DNA from: Emiliania huxleyi CCMP1516
Lineage: Eukaryota; Haptophyta; Isochrysidales; Noelaerhabdaceae
Direction of reading: 5' to 3'
Length of the DNA stretch: 64,000 nucleotides
NCBI RefSeq assembly: GCF_000372725.1
Contig: NW_005200982.1
Coordinates: forward strand, 1-64,000
Below the pieces are notes generated by a model, which was given only the letters and a program-made list of their open reading frames with translations, made no database searches and was not told where the DNA came from. Of the stretch, positions 29,772-40,966 are shown piece after piece; the first letter of the stretch is position 1, and the number at the start of each line of letters is the position of its first letter. The position numbers and the translations under genes were made by a program.

Positions 29772-31994
29772 CTAAGAGTTGCGGGGTTCAAATCCTATTC
29801 GAGCGGCTGTGCTTGCTGCTTGTGGCATGCGGCGAAGAGCTAGCGCTCGCTGGGCAGCCTCGGTCCCCGCAAAGCAAGCCGCGTCGCGCGGCACACCGCC
29901 GAGCACCATCGTCCAGAAGCCCGCGAAGAAGCCTAGTTCACAGCCAGAGGTGTGAAGAGGCGCCGCTCACGCCGCCCACGGCTAGCATCTCAGCCAATCT
30001 CGGCCAATCTCGGCTGATCTCGGCCTCCGACGCCCGAGGCCCGAAAGATGGCGCGGCAAGCACCCCGGTACGTGCGGTGCGCCTGGCCGCACCAAAGAGG
30101 GTGAGAGGGCAGGCGCCGTTCACAGGCGACTTGCTGAGCGAGCGCCCCTCTCCCGGTCTGTCCCCCTCTCTGTCGTCAGAGCAGCCCCCTCGACCGCTCT
30201 ACGCACTCATGGGCAGTTTTCGGGAGGTCGCACGATCTCGGGCGATCTCGCACGATCTCGGGCGATCTCGGGCGATCTCGGGCGATCTCGGGCGATCTCG
30301 GGCGATCTCGGCACATCTCGGGCAACGCCACCACGTCCGACTGGTAGTGCGTCTTGACCGCGTCCAGCGGCAGACATGTCGCCCACGTCGCCGCGCCGGC
30401 GAGGCCGCCTGCTCCACGGGCCTTGTGGTTGAGACGCAGCTGCCTCCGCTGGCGCTGCGCGCTAGTCTGTGAGAGGTTGCGGTGGGAGCCCTGGAGGCAC
30501 TGGGGAGGGGGGGGGGGGGGGGGAGAGACTACCCCCGGGCCTAGAAGCCCCGCGCGCGGGGGGGGTGAGGGAATGGGCCGGGGGGCTGAGGCCAGTCACG
30601 ACATTCACAGCGAAGCGTGTGAAGAGGCACAGCTCACGCCACACCCCGGGCGAGGCGAGCGTATTCCTCTCGGCTCCTCTCGGCCCCTCTCGACTCCTCT
30701 CTGCTCCTCTCTGCTCCTCCCGGCCCCTCTCGGCTCCTCCCGGCTCCTCTCGGCCCCTCTCGGCTGCTCTCGGCTCCTCTCGGCTCCTCTCGGCTCCTCT
30801 CGGCTCCTCTCGGCTCCTCTCGGCCCCTCTCGGCTGCTCTCGGCTCCTCCCGGCCCCTCTCGGCTCCTCTCGGCCCCTCCCGGCCCCTCTCGGCTCCTCT
30901 CGGCCCCTCTCGGCCCCTCTCGGCTGCTCTCGGCCCCTCTCGGCCCCTCTCGGCTCCTCTCGGCTGCTCTCGGCTGCTCTCGGCTCCTCTCGGCTCCTCT
31001 CGGCTCCTCTCGGCTCCTCTCGGCTCCTCTCGGCTCCTCTCGGCTCCTCTCGGCCCCTCTCGGCTCCTCCCGGCTCCTCTCGGCTGCTCTCGGCTCCTCT
31101 CGGCCCCTCTCGGCTCCTCCCGGCTCCTCTCGGCTGCTCTCGGCTCCTCCCGGCTCCTCTCGGCTGCTCTCGGCTCCTCCCGGCCCCTCTCGGCTGCTCT
31201 CGGCTCCTCCCGGCCGGCGGCGAGGCTCGCAACGGGCGAAAGCTCGGCGGTGCCATCGAGCACACCGCCGCCGGAGGTCAGCCAACGCTTGGCCGCCGAG
31301 TAGACATAGAAGTAAGACGCCCACCCAGGCACGTCCCGCGCCTGCTGGCGTGAAGAGGGAAAGCGTGGAGAGGGAAACGGGGCGGCGAGAAGAAGCTAGC
31401 TTCTCAGCGGCTACGTCCCGGCGCCAGGGTAGCGAAGAAGCCCCGTGAGAAGCTCGCAGCTCCGCCGCTGCGCCAGAGCTGGCGGGCGCACTGCGAGGCT
31501 GAGGAGTACAGAGGCGGAAGCCCGGAGGCTACGCGCCGCCCGTCGCTCTGCATCGCCAGCTTCACGCGATCTACCGGCGTGTAGACGAATGTCGTTGGCA
31601 CAGCGACGAGGGCGCCCGCAAGAGCGGCGTCTCTACCGTCGCCGGGAGGCCGGGTCGAGTGGCGCGAAATCAGGGCCCTCGCCGCCTCGTGTGAGCCAAA
31701 CACCAAGGCAAACTGCGGCACCGCCACCATCAACGGAGGACCGACGCCACGCCAGAGGCCGACGACGCCTTCGGCGCGCAGGATGGAGCGGACAATGCGG
31801 CTAGGACTTGCACCGTCGCTGCGCGTCTGCTGCTGCCGCACCTTGACCACATCGAACGGTGCGCCCACGACACAAAGGCATGCGCCGCCGAATCCGCCCG
31901 CGAGGAGGGCGTCGGACGTCGTGTGGCGTGCTGTTGTGGAGCGTGAGTCGGGAGAGAGCGAGGAATCCTCTCCGCGACTCGCCCTCCCACCCAT
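29772..31994 (-). CDS. mitochondrial carrier (SLC25 family), five exons
   Basis: Exons on the minus strand are 31425-31994, 31215-31341, 30329-30408, 30025-30082 and 29772-29932; all joins keep frame and give 331 residues. All three carrier signatures are present: PFDVVKVRQQ, PVDRVKLAMQ and PLDAVKTHYQ. The usual companions follow: GLWRGVGPPLM, RDVPGWASYFYVY, YRGACRAIFRASG and GFFAGFWTMVLGGVPRDAACF. This implies an inner mitochondrial membrane transporter with six helices. The best resemblance is to the acylcarnitine/amino-acid branch (SLC25A20/29/45), but the substrate cannot be read from the sequence. All four introns appear to be GC-AG; introns 2 and 3 are filled with 10-bp repeats. Intron 1 is flanked by a direct repeat of about 12 bp. 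Promoter block at 32061-32080, directly followed upstream by a LINE. Confidence 0.9.
30230..30320. repeat. 10-bp minisatellite GGCGATCTCG
   Basis: About nine units inside intron 3 of the SLC25 gene. Confidence 0.85.
30657..31214. repeat. 10-bp minisatellite CTCGGCTCCT
   Basis: About 55 tandem units (CGGCTCCTCT with CGGCCCCTCT and CGGCTGCTCT variants) fill intron 2 of the SLC25 gene. On the minus strand the array begins at the GC donor after 31215. Confidence 0.95.
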
Positions 31995-32060
31995 TGTTTC
32001 CTTGACGACGCTTGCACCGCACGGACCGTCTTGGTGCAGGCCGGCCCTTGTCGTCGGCCG

Positions 32061-32080
32061 CCGAAAAAGAATTTAACAAC
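32061..32080 (-). promoter_or_regulatory. promoter block of the SLC25 gene
   Basis: GTTGTTAAATTCTTTTTCGG on the minus strand, 66 bp upstream of ATG 31994. Immediately upstream are GTGCGAGGGAGTTTT and the LINE tail. Confidence 0.5.
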
Positions 32081-32109
32081 AAAACTCCCTCGCACAACAC
32101 TGGGCACAG

Positions 32110-34711
32110 GACTGGGCACGGGACTGGCTCGCACTGGCACTAACACAGGTACACCACGGGAGCCGCCTAAGCGACTCCTGCGAGGGTGGCGAGGCACTTA
32201 GCTCCGTGCACCCGCCCACCCCCGCCACAGGCAAGCTCATTCACGACCTGCTCTGCGATGGCCGTGTGAAGAACGACTGAGATGCGCTGCTTCTGCAGCC
32301 CCAGCCAGCTCTTGGTGGTCCAAGTCACCTCATCGAGGTACTGGGCCCGCGTCAGCTTGTTCTGTAGCACGTCCGCCGCTCTCCGGAGGATCTCACGGAC
32401 CCCCTTTCCGAACCCGCCGAACGATTCGAACAGCAGCAGCTGCACTTCGACGCCCTTGTCTTCCCTGGCGTAGCGATAGTCCCCGCCGTAGGACGGTATG
32501 CGGCGGTCGCCGCCCACCACCCTGCCCCCCCTGGTATGCCAGCGCCCAGTCCCTTGCCCTCTCTCGCCCTTGCTCTTCCTCTCCCCCTCCATGCCGCCCC
32601 CCCCGTACCCCTCCCCCTCCCCCCCCCCCTCCTCCTCTCCCCCCCCCTCTCCCTGCCCCCCACCTCCCTCTCCCTCCTCGCAGTAGGGCCCATGCCCCAT
32701 GACCATGTTCCGGTAGAATGATTCAGTGTTGCCGAAAGCGACAAAAGCGCCCTTCCGACCGTGCTCCCCGCTGCTGCTGAGGGAACAGACGACCTTGACG
32801 TCTCCGCAATAGTGCGTGCCGTGCGAGCCAATGTTGTCCGCGTCCACGTCGGGTTGTTTGTTGTAACTCTGACCGAGGTGGGCTTTCGGCTCCATTCGCA
32901 CAGCGGTGCCCCACGCGGCGCGTAGGGCGAGGATGAGGCGTCGAAGCGTGTACTTGTGTCTGGTGTTGTGGCCCTGCTGCGGTACGTTGACAGCAGCGTC
33001 GCCATACTCGTCGTGGGTCTTCCCATTCCGAGTCTTCTTGCCCGCCGCCGCGGCCTGGCAGGCCACGTCGAGGGGGAGACCCAGGCGGCGCTGCACCGAA
33101 AGACGCATCGCCCAAGTCTCCATTCGCATGTCATCCCGCATTGGGATGGCGTTGAGGAAGGCGCCGGCGCCATCCTGGCTCACCGCCACGAAGCGGACTG
33201 CCTCCCGCCAAGCCGCATGCCTCGCCCGCTCCCTGCCCTTGGCCTGCGCCTTGCCCTTCTTGCCGCGAGGAGCGGACCGCGATCCCTTGGAGCCCTCCTG
33301 CCTTAGCTCGAGGGCGAGGTCGCGCCAGTTCCTGTTGTGGACCACCGTCGTGAAGCGCCGCTGCGCCTGGTGTAGGAACTCGTGCTTGGACGTGAACTCG
33401 GCGAGGGGCAGCAGCTCCTTGGCCTGGACGAGAGTATGCGGACGGAAGCGCGAGAGCGCCACCCTCGTAGCCGGCTCCGGCGGCCGCGCGGAGGCGCGCA
33501 GCTTCTCGCCCTCGTCGGGCTCGTCCCACGGCTCCACCTCGACTTCCGGGGGCCTGCCCGTCGTGCCGCCGACCAGGTCAAAGTACTCCGCCTCCGTCTT
33601 GTCGTCCCACTCCTTCCACGTCGCCGTGATCTCGCCGTGCTCCTTCTTGAGCCTGTCATGCGCCGCCCGCAGCTCGTCGAAATCGGAGCCCGGCGCCTTG
33701 CTCACGTCAAGGTCGCGGAAAGGAGCATGCAGCTGGCGCATGGGCCCAGCGACGAGCGCCCACGTGCCAATCCACGCCGGCTCGCGAATGTCGACGGCGC
33801 TGGTGAGGCCCATGCCGCCCATCTTGACGGGCAGGCGCGCCTGCTTGCGCGCGCGCTCCCAGCGTGTGCCGGCGGCGCCGACCCGCGCCCCGCCGACGAG
33901 CTTGTATAGCGCCGTGTCAATCAGCTCGTCGTGCCTCTCCGCTGCCGGGAGGGTGACCGACGGCGGCATGGCGCGAAGGAAGAAGGTGAGCGTCGTGTTG
34001 CTGCAGAAGCGCAGCAGGACCTGCATCACCTGCTGCGCCGTGTGGATCTCCTTCGTGTCGCGCAGCTTGAGGATGCCCTCTAGCGGCTTGAGCGCCCTCT
34101 CGACTCTCGCCACGAGCTCCTTCTTCCGCCATTCGTCATCGCCGAGGTACGCCCCGAGCACGCGGATGCCTCGCAGGGTGCCGCCCGCGTACTTGCCGTC
34201 GGGAGGCGCCGCCGGCGTGCCCCTCACGCTCGGGTAGTCGCGCACCGCCTCGAGCGACGCGGGGTCGGGAGCCCAGATCTGACGCTTGCTGACGTTGCTC
34301 TCCACCCCGCTCCACTTCTGAGCAAGGGCGTCGCCTTCGAGCATCGCCTCGAGCGCGGGCCTCGGCGCGTCCGCGACGTAGGTGTCATCAAGGTAGGCTA
34401 AAATGAGGGCGGACGGGTTGCGCACTTGCATCTCGAGGAGCGTCCAGTGGTAGCCGATGGCGAAGAGGAACGGTCCGAGCGGGTCCCCCTGCGCGCATCC
34501 CTCGGCCGACATGAAGACATTGCCGTCGCCGTCCCGCGCCTCCTCGTTGAAGAGGAAGAGGCGGCGCGGGACCTTGTACCACAGCGCCACCGTGGGGATG
34601 AGCTCGGGGTACCAGCGACGCAGGCCAGCAAAGATGGCCTCTCGTGAGATGGAGTTGAAGCCGTTCTTCTTGTCGTCCGAGGCGACGGCGTGGCCCGGGT
34701 TGCGCTTTAAA
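32110..34711 (-). mobile_element. LINE (non-LTR retrotransposon) with restriction-like endonuclease, 5'-truncated
   Basis: An open minus-strand frame runs to the stop at 32167, 807 codons from the first ATG (34590) and open further upstream to about 34711. Reverse transcriptase blocks are DDKKNGFNSISREAIFAGL, GCAQGDPLGPFLFAIG and AYLDDTYV (the YxDD catalytic box). A linker with thumb-like MGGMGLTSAVDI follows, then a C-terminal domain with PDVDADN...CGDVKV, which fits a PD-(D/E)xK restriction-like nuclease. A Gly/Glu-rich insertion sits near 32560-32680. This layout (RT then C-terminal RLE) is that of R2/CRE/NeSL-like LINEs, many of them site-specific. The 5' part is missing at the border with the large inverted repeat. 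The 3' end lies 30-50 bp from the promoter block of the SLC25 gene. Confidence 0.85.
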
Positions 34712-36027
34712 GGCCCACTCCCCGCCCTTTCTCAGAGCTGTGTTTGCGCTCGCTGTGCGCTCTCCCGTTGCTTCATGTTGCTGGCTACTCTGGAGTCCTC
34801 CTGGCTGCTCTCCGCCCACCAGCCGGCCACAGGCCGCCACCCTCGCCGGCCGGCGTCGAGAGAACGGCCAGACTCGACCGACCGGGTGTCGCGCCGCTGC
34901 CTGCTTCTCGCGCCGCTGTAGCAGCGCCAGCGGCTCGGCCGCGCATCCTTCACACACGCCGCCACAACCAAGCTGAGCGGGCCCAGTGTCGAGGTCTGGT
35001 GCGAGCTGCATGTGAGGGGCGGCTTTGGCCACAGCAGGTCCACCAGACGGATCTCAAAGCTTGCCGTCGGCGTGCTGTCGTGGCGAGAGCCGAGACCGCT
35101 GCAGAGGAGCCGAGTGCAGTGACGATCCAGAGGCTACCAGGGCCACCAAGTGGTAGCCCTTGTCAATTATGAGCAGGGCTGTGCTTTGATGGGGTTGTGC
35201 TTGAGCGTGTGTGAAGTGGGAGTGCGTGCCGGCGGTGTCTGTGGGTGAAATAGGCGTGTGTGAGGCCGTAAGAGCCGTGGTATGAGCCAGAGTGAGCTTC
35301 ATCACCCAAGATAAGTGCGGTCTGGGACAGATTAGGCTTGGTACTGATGGGCCTGGGCCAGGAGAGCGACAGAGATGGCGAGGTGGTGAGCTGGGAAGCC
35401 GCTTCGGCACCTGGACGTGTTGCGATGAAGTGCCAAGAAGCGCCGTTTGCGGCTAGTGCTCAAAAGATTGGGAGAGAAGGCCTACATATTATGACTGAAT
35501 CCTTGCGCCTGGTGCATGAGGGCTGCGGGTCGGGACATTTCACGGTCGGTGGCGCCGATAATGACCTCCGTAAAGCCCTCGGAATCGCCTCGGATGGGGT
35601 CCACCGGAGACAATCTCGAGCCCTCTCCGTGGCATCACGAGCCGGTGTGAGCTTGCAGACCCAAGGTAAGTGCGGTTCGGGACAGCTCGGGCCTGCTACT
35701 GATTGGCCTGGGCCAGGAGGGCGACAGAGAAGGCGAGGTGGTGGGCTGGGAGCAGGAAATAGCGCTTCGTGGCACTTGCATCGCGACACGGCCACACGCG
35801 GACTCTCCTACGTCTCAGCTCACAATATCGCCTTCTCTGTCGCTCCCCCGGTCGAGGCAAATCAGACAGCTACTCGGATTGCTCACTACTCGCTCAATTA
35901 TTGTCGTCACCGTCCCCCTCTCAGATGAAGCATCCGGGCCGGCCTGCTCCCCCACCCTTCGATGCTACTGGGCTCGAAGGGCGGTGGTGGACGGCCCGGG
36001 TCAGAACGATGCCACTGCCCTCGCTCC

Positions 36028-36127
36028 NNNNNNNNNNNNNNNNNNNNNNNNNNNNNNNNNNNNNNNNNNNNNNNNNNNNNNNNNNNNNNNNNNNNNNNNN
36101 NNNNNNNNNNNNNNNNNNNNNNNNNNN
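36028..36127. other. assembly gap (100 N)
   Basis: Exactly 100 N, a placeholder of unknown true length. Confidence 0.99.
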
Positions 36128-36362
36128 CAAACAAGAAATACATACGAGAGTGATAGTAAAAATAAGAGAGGAGAAGACAACCAAGAATAGTTGGCAAACG
36201 TGCCATGGGACAAATAACGTAATGTGGTTAAAGTGGGAAAGTAATGTAAGGAACAGGCAAGGGGGAAGAAGGGAGGAATTTAATAGAAAGATGAGATAGC
36301 AGTCTGAAGATTTACGTATTCAGGCGAGAGACAGGCCAAACAGAAGGAAGGGTAAATCAAAC
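36128..36362. other. AT-rich, purine-rich island beside the gap
   Basis: About 235 bp dominated by A and G on the plus strand (GAAAG, AAGAGAGGAGAAGAC), strikingly unlike the GC-rich surroundings. No ORF or known repeat. Confidence 0.6.
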
Positions 36363-37338
36363 CAGTCCGCAACTTACCTGGGTTTAGAAGGTCACACCGG
36401 CTCGTGATGTCACGGAGAGGGCTCGAGATTGTCTCCGGTGGACCCCATCCGAGGCGATTGCGAGGGCTTTCCGGAGGCCAACACCGGCGCCACCGACCGT
36501 GAAATGTCCCGACCCGCAGCCCTCATGCACCAGGCGCAAGGATTCAGTCATAATATGTAGGCCTTGTCTCCCGAAGTTTTGAGCAATAGCCGCAAATAGT
36601 ACTTTTCGGCAGTTCATCGCGACACGTCCAGGTGCCGATGAAGCGGCTTCCCAGCTCACCACCTCGCCTTCTCTGTCGCCCTCCTGGCCCAGGCTCATCA
36701 GTACCAAGTCTGAGCTGTCCCAAACCGTCCTTATTTTGGGTGATGAAGCCCACTCTGGCTCATACCACGGCTCTTACGGCCTCACTCACGCCCGTTTCAC
36801 CCACAGACACGCCGCCGGCACGCACTCCCACTTCACACATGCTCAAACACAACCCCACCAAAGCACAGCCCTGATCAGAATGGGCAAGGGCTACCACTTG
36901 GTGACCCTGGTAGCCTCTGGCTCGCCACTGCACTCGGCTCCTCTGCAGCGGTCTCGCGCTCTCGCCACGACAGCACGCCGACGGCAAGCTTTGAGGTCCG
37001 TCTGGTGGACCTGCTGTGGCCAAAGCCGCCCCTCGCATGCAGCTCGCACCAGACCTCGACACTGGGCTCGCTCAGCTTGGTTGTGGCAGCGTGTGTGAAG
37101 GATGCGCGGCCGAGCCGCTGGCGCTGCTACAGCGGCGCGAGAAGCAGGCAGCGGCGCGACACCCGGTCGGTCGAGTCTGGCCGTTCTCTCGACGCCGGCC
37201 GGCGAGGGTGGCGGCCTGTGGCCGGCTGGTGGGCGGAGAGCAGCCACAACCGGCGTGGGGGTGCTCAGGAGGCAGCGGCGGCCAAGTGTCGACACTTGCT
37301 CAAAGGCGAAAGGGGGCGTGGAGTGGGCCTTTAAAGCA

Positions 37339-38382
37339 CGAAAAAGAATCTTAAAAAACTCCCTCGCACAACACTGGGCACGGGACTGGCGCGCACTGGC
37401 ACTAACGCCGAAAAAGAAAACACAGGGCAGGGATGGCGGAGGACAGCACGCCGCGCCACGCGCCACCACAGGGATTTTAAGGGGAGAAGTGTGGTGCTAG
37501 CCGTCGCCCACCCTCGGGCGTCTACCACTTCCTATGACCTATCTCTCTTCGCAGTTTCTCAACCTGTGTGCTGTGCGAGAGGTCGCCTTGAATTTTTTTC
37601 CGCGCGTTGTAAAATTCTTTTTCCGGTGCCTGCTGACGACATCGTCGTCGGCCTCTCCGACGGCGTCTCGGGTGCTTTTGGCGGGAAGGCGATGGGCAAG
37701 GTCCATTATTTGAACATATTGAGAGATCACAGACCAAGCGACAACAAAAAAACGCGTTTGCCTGTGGTTTTATTCTCGAGACCTCGAGATAAATAAATAA
37801 AGAAAACGGACACGCCAACCTCGAGAGAGAGCCCGCCGGAGCTCCGAAAATTACCTTTGCGCATCCCAAGGGACGGTTCGACGGACCTCGCCCCTCGAAC
37901 TCGTCATTCTCCTCAATGGACGCACCGCCCCCCCCCCCCCCCCCCCTACATCGGGAGGACATCGGGAGGACGACCCCGGCTAGTCGCCGACCACACCCAC
38001 AAAGAACCCTGCACAAACATCGCAAGGGCGGGGACCTGTTCCTTTTTACCCATCTCACAGTAGAGCACTTGGAGCACTTGGAGTGCAGTCATTAACCTCA
38101 CATCCAGGGCCGGGGAGCTGAGAAGCGCACCCAGCGAGCCGGATGATCGGCATCGGGCTACGGGCTAGAGAGCCCTGACCCCTAGCTAGGGGGGGTGCGC
38201 ATTCGCAGGGCAAGGGCCTTAAAGTAAACACGGGTCTCCGAGGGTTAGCTCCGCGCTCCAGGTTTCCCCTAGCAGCAGAACGCCCCCTCTACTCGGAGCT
38301 AGTAAACACTCGACACGGACTCGACGCCCATCCACACCCGGCACCTCACCACACCGGGCCCCTCTTCGAGGTCTCCCAACTT
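37339..38382. repeat. LINE-tail/promoter repeat, short ORF and dispersed 3' repeat
   Basis: 37340-37420 (inverse) carries the LINE tail and an AGATTCTTTTTCG block. 37425-37520 is the third copy of the hairpin repeat. 37609-37625 is another GTAAAATTCTTTTTCC block, followed by a short frame (GKVHYLNILRDHRPS...) that I do not recognise. 37969-38063 matches the 3' part of the unit at 45012-45112. Confidence 0.5.
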
Positions 38383-40373
38383 TCACTCCGGGGCGTCTTC
38401 CCCCACCTCTCGGTCCTTCCTCCTGGCCGCATCCCGATAGTTGTGCGACGGGCGCGGGGCCCGACCTCCCCTCCTAGCCTTTTTCGGCTGCGGCCCCGCC
38501 GCCGTCTCGTCTTCTCTGCCTGATCCTGTTGACTCCGCCTCCGGCGATCCCACGCCCGACTCCCCGGGTGAGGGCGGCGGCATCACTCGTCGCCACTCCT
38601 CTCCGGGAGGTCGGGCCGGCTCTCCCCGGTCAGCGAGTCGCGCCCGCACCCGTGGCCTCTCTATCGTCCTCGGCTCGCCCTCCCCTTCCTCCTGCTCCTC
38701 ACTAAACTCGGGAAGGCGCGGTCCCTTTTGTCGTAAGTCACGGCGGTCTATCCAACGCCGCGACGGGTCTACCCCTGGTGGGCTCACACGGCCCGGTTCC
38801 ACTCGCAGAGGCCGAGTCAGCTCGACTCTCACCTCCTCCGAGAGTTGACCCCAAGCCCCCCCCGGGGCCCTCCGGCCACGGCCCTCCGGTTCGCCGGCGG
38901 GTCCGTTATCGTATTGCGGCGACTCCCCTCCCCCAGCTCCACCTCTCGGGTACTCCAGCCTCCGGTGGGGCGGCTCCGGATCCCTCTGATTATTCCGAGT
39001 GGGGCCACACGGTGGCGGCTCCGCCGGCGGCGGGGGTGGAGGCGGAGGCGGGGGTGGCGGGCACGGTGGCGGCCCTCGCGGCCAACGCGCCTGGTGTGGA
39101 GCCGCTGGGGCGGCCCCACGATCCTGCAGCCGTTCCAGCGGCGGGGGCGGAAATGGCAGCGTGGGTGGCGGAAACAGTGGCGGCACTGGCGGCCACACCG
39201 CCTGGTATGGGGCCTCAGAGCTGGCCCCTCGACCCAGCGGTTGCTCCAGCGGCGGGGGCGGAGGCGGTGGTGGTGGGGGTGGACCTGGTGGCGGAGCCAG
39301 CCGCCCCAACTCCACGAGCGGGGCTTCGGGGGCGGCCCCTTGCCCCCGCGGCCGTTCCAGCCGTGGTTCCACGCGTCGGCCGTCCACCCCGCTCGTGGGG
39401 GGGGGCCTAGCTCTCGTCTCCCCTCGGGGAGGGGGGGGGGCAGGGCCCGGCCACCGTTGACGCACGGGCAGACGGTCGGCGCCCTCGGGCAGTCTATCTC
39501 GAGGCTGGTCGCCCCCTCCCCCCCCCCGAGTGTCTGTAGGTGTCTCGCCACCGCAAACGCCGCCGCCGATAGGAGGGTAGAGACGGCGTCTTCCGTCCGC
39601 GGCGCCGGGGCCTCCGTCGTTCTCCTCGTCACCCTCTCCCGGCCCATCGCTGCTCCGGCGCCGCGAGCCTGCTCGTGGGGTCGCTCTCGCGCCACGGACA
39701 TGGTCGCCTCGAGTATCTCATCGACCGACGTCCCCGCCCATTTCCGCAACCGCGCCCCAACCGCCCGTCGCTTACGGGGTTGCATCGTCGTGAGCTGTCG
39801 AGCCACCCGAACGGTCTTCCGCACCACAAACTCGAGGGGATCCCGCCATTCTTCCGGGGGCATCGAGATGTCGACCTCTCTCCCATCGACGCACACCTCC
39901 CTCGCTCCGGGCCCCCCCTTCGCCGGGATAGCCATCACACCGTTCTCAAGGTCCAGGCAGGTGGTCCAGCCGCTGGCGCTTCGGGTGACAAGCCGGTCAA
40001 CCTTCCCCGAGCGGCCTGGTTGCAGGTCCTGCTCTCCGCGGCATGTCACGCCACAGAAGCCCGCCCCCCATCCCGGCTCGTTGTTCGGGGTGTCTCGACC
40101 CACATATTGGATGTGGGCCCTGGTCAGACCCGAGCCCGGGTGTGGGGTCGCCCACACCAGTACCCAGTCCGCCCTGAAGCCGGCGGCGGACAGCCCAAGC
40201 GGGAACGCGTCGCCGTAGAGGGACCACGTGCATGGGAGGAACTCCCGCTCTTTGCTCTCACCGTAAACTTCGATTCTCATGCACATAGTCACATTAGGAG
40301 CATGTGATCGGGTGATGCTTGTATGGCGGGCATGATGGCGGGTCCGACGAGTCAAAACGGAACCGCTGGTCAC
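38383..40373 (-). CDS. unidentified long proline/arginine-rich protein
   Basis: Minus-strand frames are open from ATG 40373 to 38829 and, in another frame, from about 39465 to 38383. They overlap over a proline-coding G/C-run region, so the true reading there cannot be decided from sequence alone. The first 200 residues look globular: FLPCTWSLYGDAFPLGLSAAG, QYVGRDTPNNEPGWGAGFCG and PLEFVVRKTVRVARQL. The rest is proline-rich with acidic and basic patches (PKKARRGGRAPRPS near the end, possibly nuclear). No family recognised; a structural or element-encoded protein is possible. Confidence 0.45.
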
Positions 40374-40966
40374 CGCTGCGCAACGCGTCCGTCCGCAAGA
40401 TGCGAGGCGTGTGCCGAGAGTCCTGAGCGGAGGGTGGTTGGGTGCGGTGCTGAGAGGTCGTGGACCGTCTACACCTCGCTAGGGGCTAGCTCGTCGTCGT
40501 CTAGTCTCTCGCGAGACCGCGTGTCCTCCCCGGTCCCCGGACCCGGTGAAAACCATATTTCATATGACCGTGAAGCGTGTGCCAGCCTGTGCGCGAGTGC
40601 GTGATCCCGGTTGAGGCTTGAGCGGTGTGCGCGCGGTGACCCCGCGGTTGTGCCACAGACTCTCAAAATACAAAAAATCACAACACACGCATCACGTCGC
40701 AAATGCGTTTTCAGTTAGCTGGCAGACCGCGTACCGGCCCACCCTTCTCCGCACACTCCGGGACAAGCGGCCTCAAGGCTGAATGAAGGTTGAAGCGGGG
40801 GCGCCAATTCAGCTGCGATCCATCCCTCCCATCCCCGGCGGCGCGTGCTCCTTTTGCACCGCGACCATGGCGGCGGCATAGCCGTACCCCAGCTCTACAG
40901 TATGCCGCCGTCAATCAAGATCCGGCGTCGGCGCCCCAACTCTGGCGCGGCCAAACCGGTGATCCC
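40374..40966. other. intergenic, nothing recognised
   Basis: No convincing gene, RNA or repeat seen between the two minus-strand genes. Confidence 0.4.

Larger units (their letters stand above)
34699..37338. repeat. long inverted repeat (arms about 0.97 kb) around an assembly gap
   Basis: Left arm 34699-35678 and right arm 36366-37338 are diverged inverse copies. The outermost ends are GCTTTAAAGGCCCACTCC and its inverse, so TTTAAA or TTAA could be a target duplication. Inside the left arm a block of about 100 bp (35295-35400) is repeated at 35655-35755. No transposase is visible. It could be a foldback- or Mutator-like element with long ends, or a misassembly joined over the gap. The frames it contains are mirror images of each other and unlikely to be genes. 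Confidence 0.65.

Noticed and set aside
29779-29795. tRNA T-loop-like GGGGTTCAAATCC
   Set aside because: No matching stems or other arms; it lies in the last exon of the SLC25 gene.
30354-31448. 364-residue SSRLLSAPLG repeat protein (plus strand) and its minus-strand mirror
   Set aside because: Product of the CTCGGCTCCT minisatellite; the minus-strand SLC25 exons on either side explain the region.
37005-37500. frames mirrored between 34.7-35.1 and 36.9-37.4 kb as a gene family
   Set aside because: They are the two arms of the large inverted repeat with no domain content.
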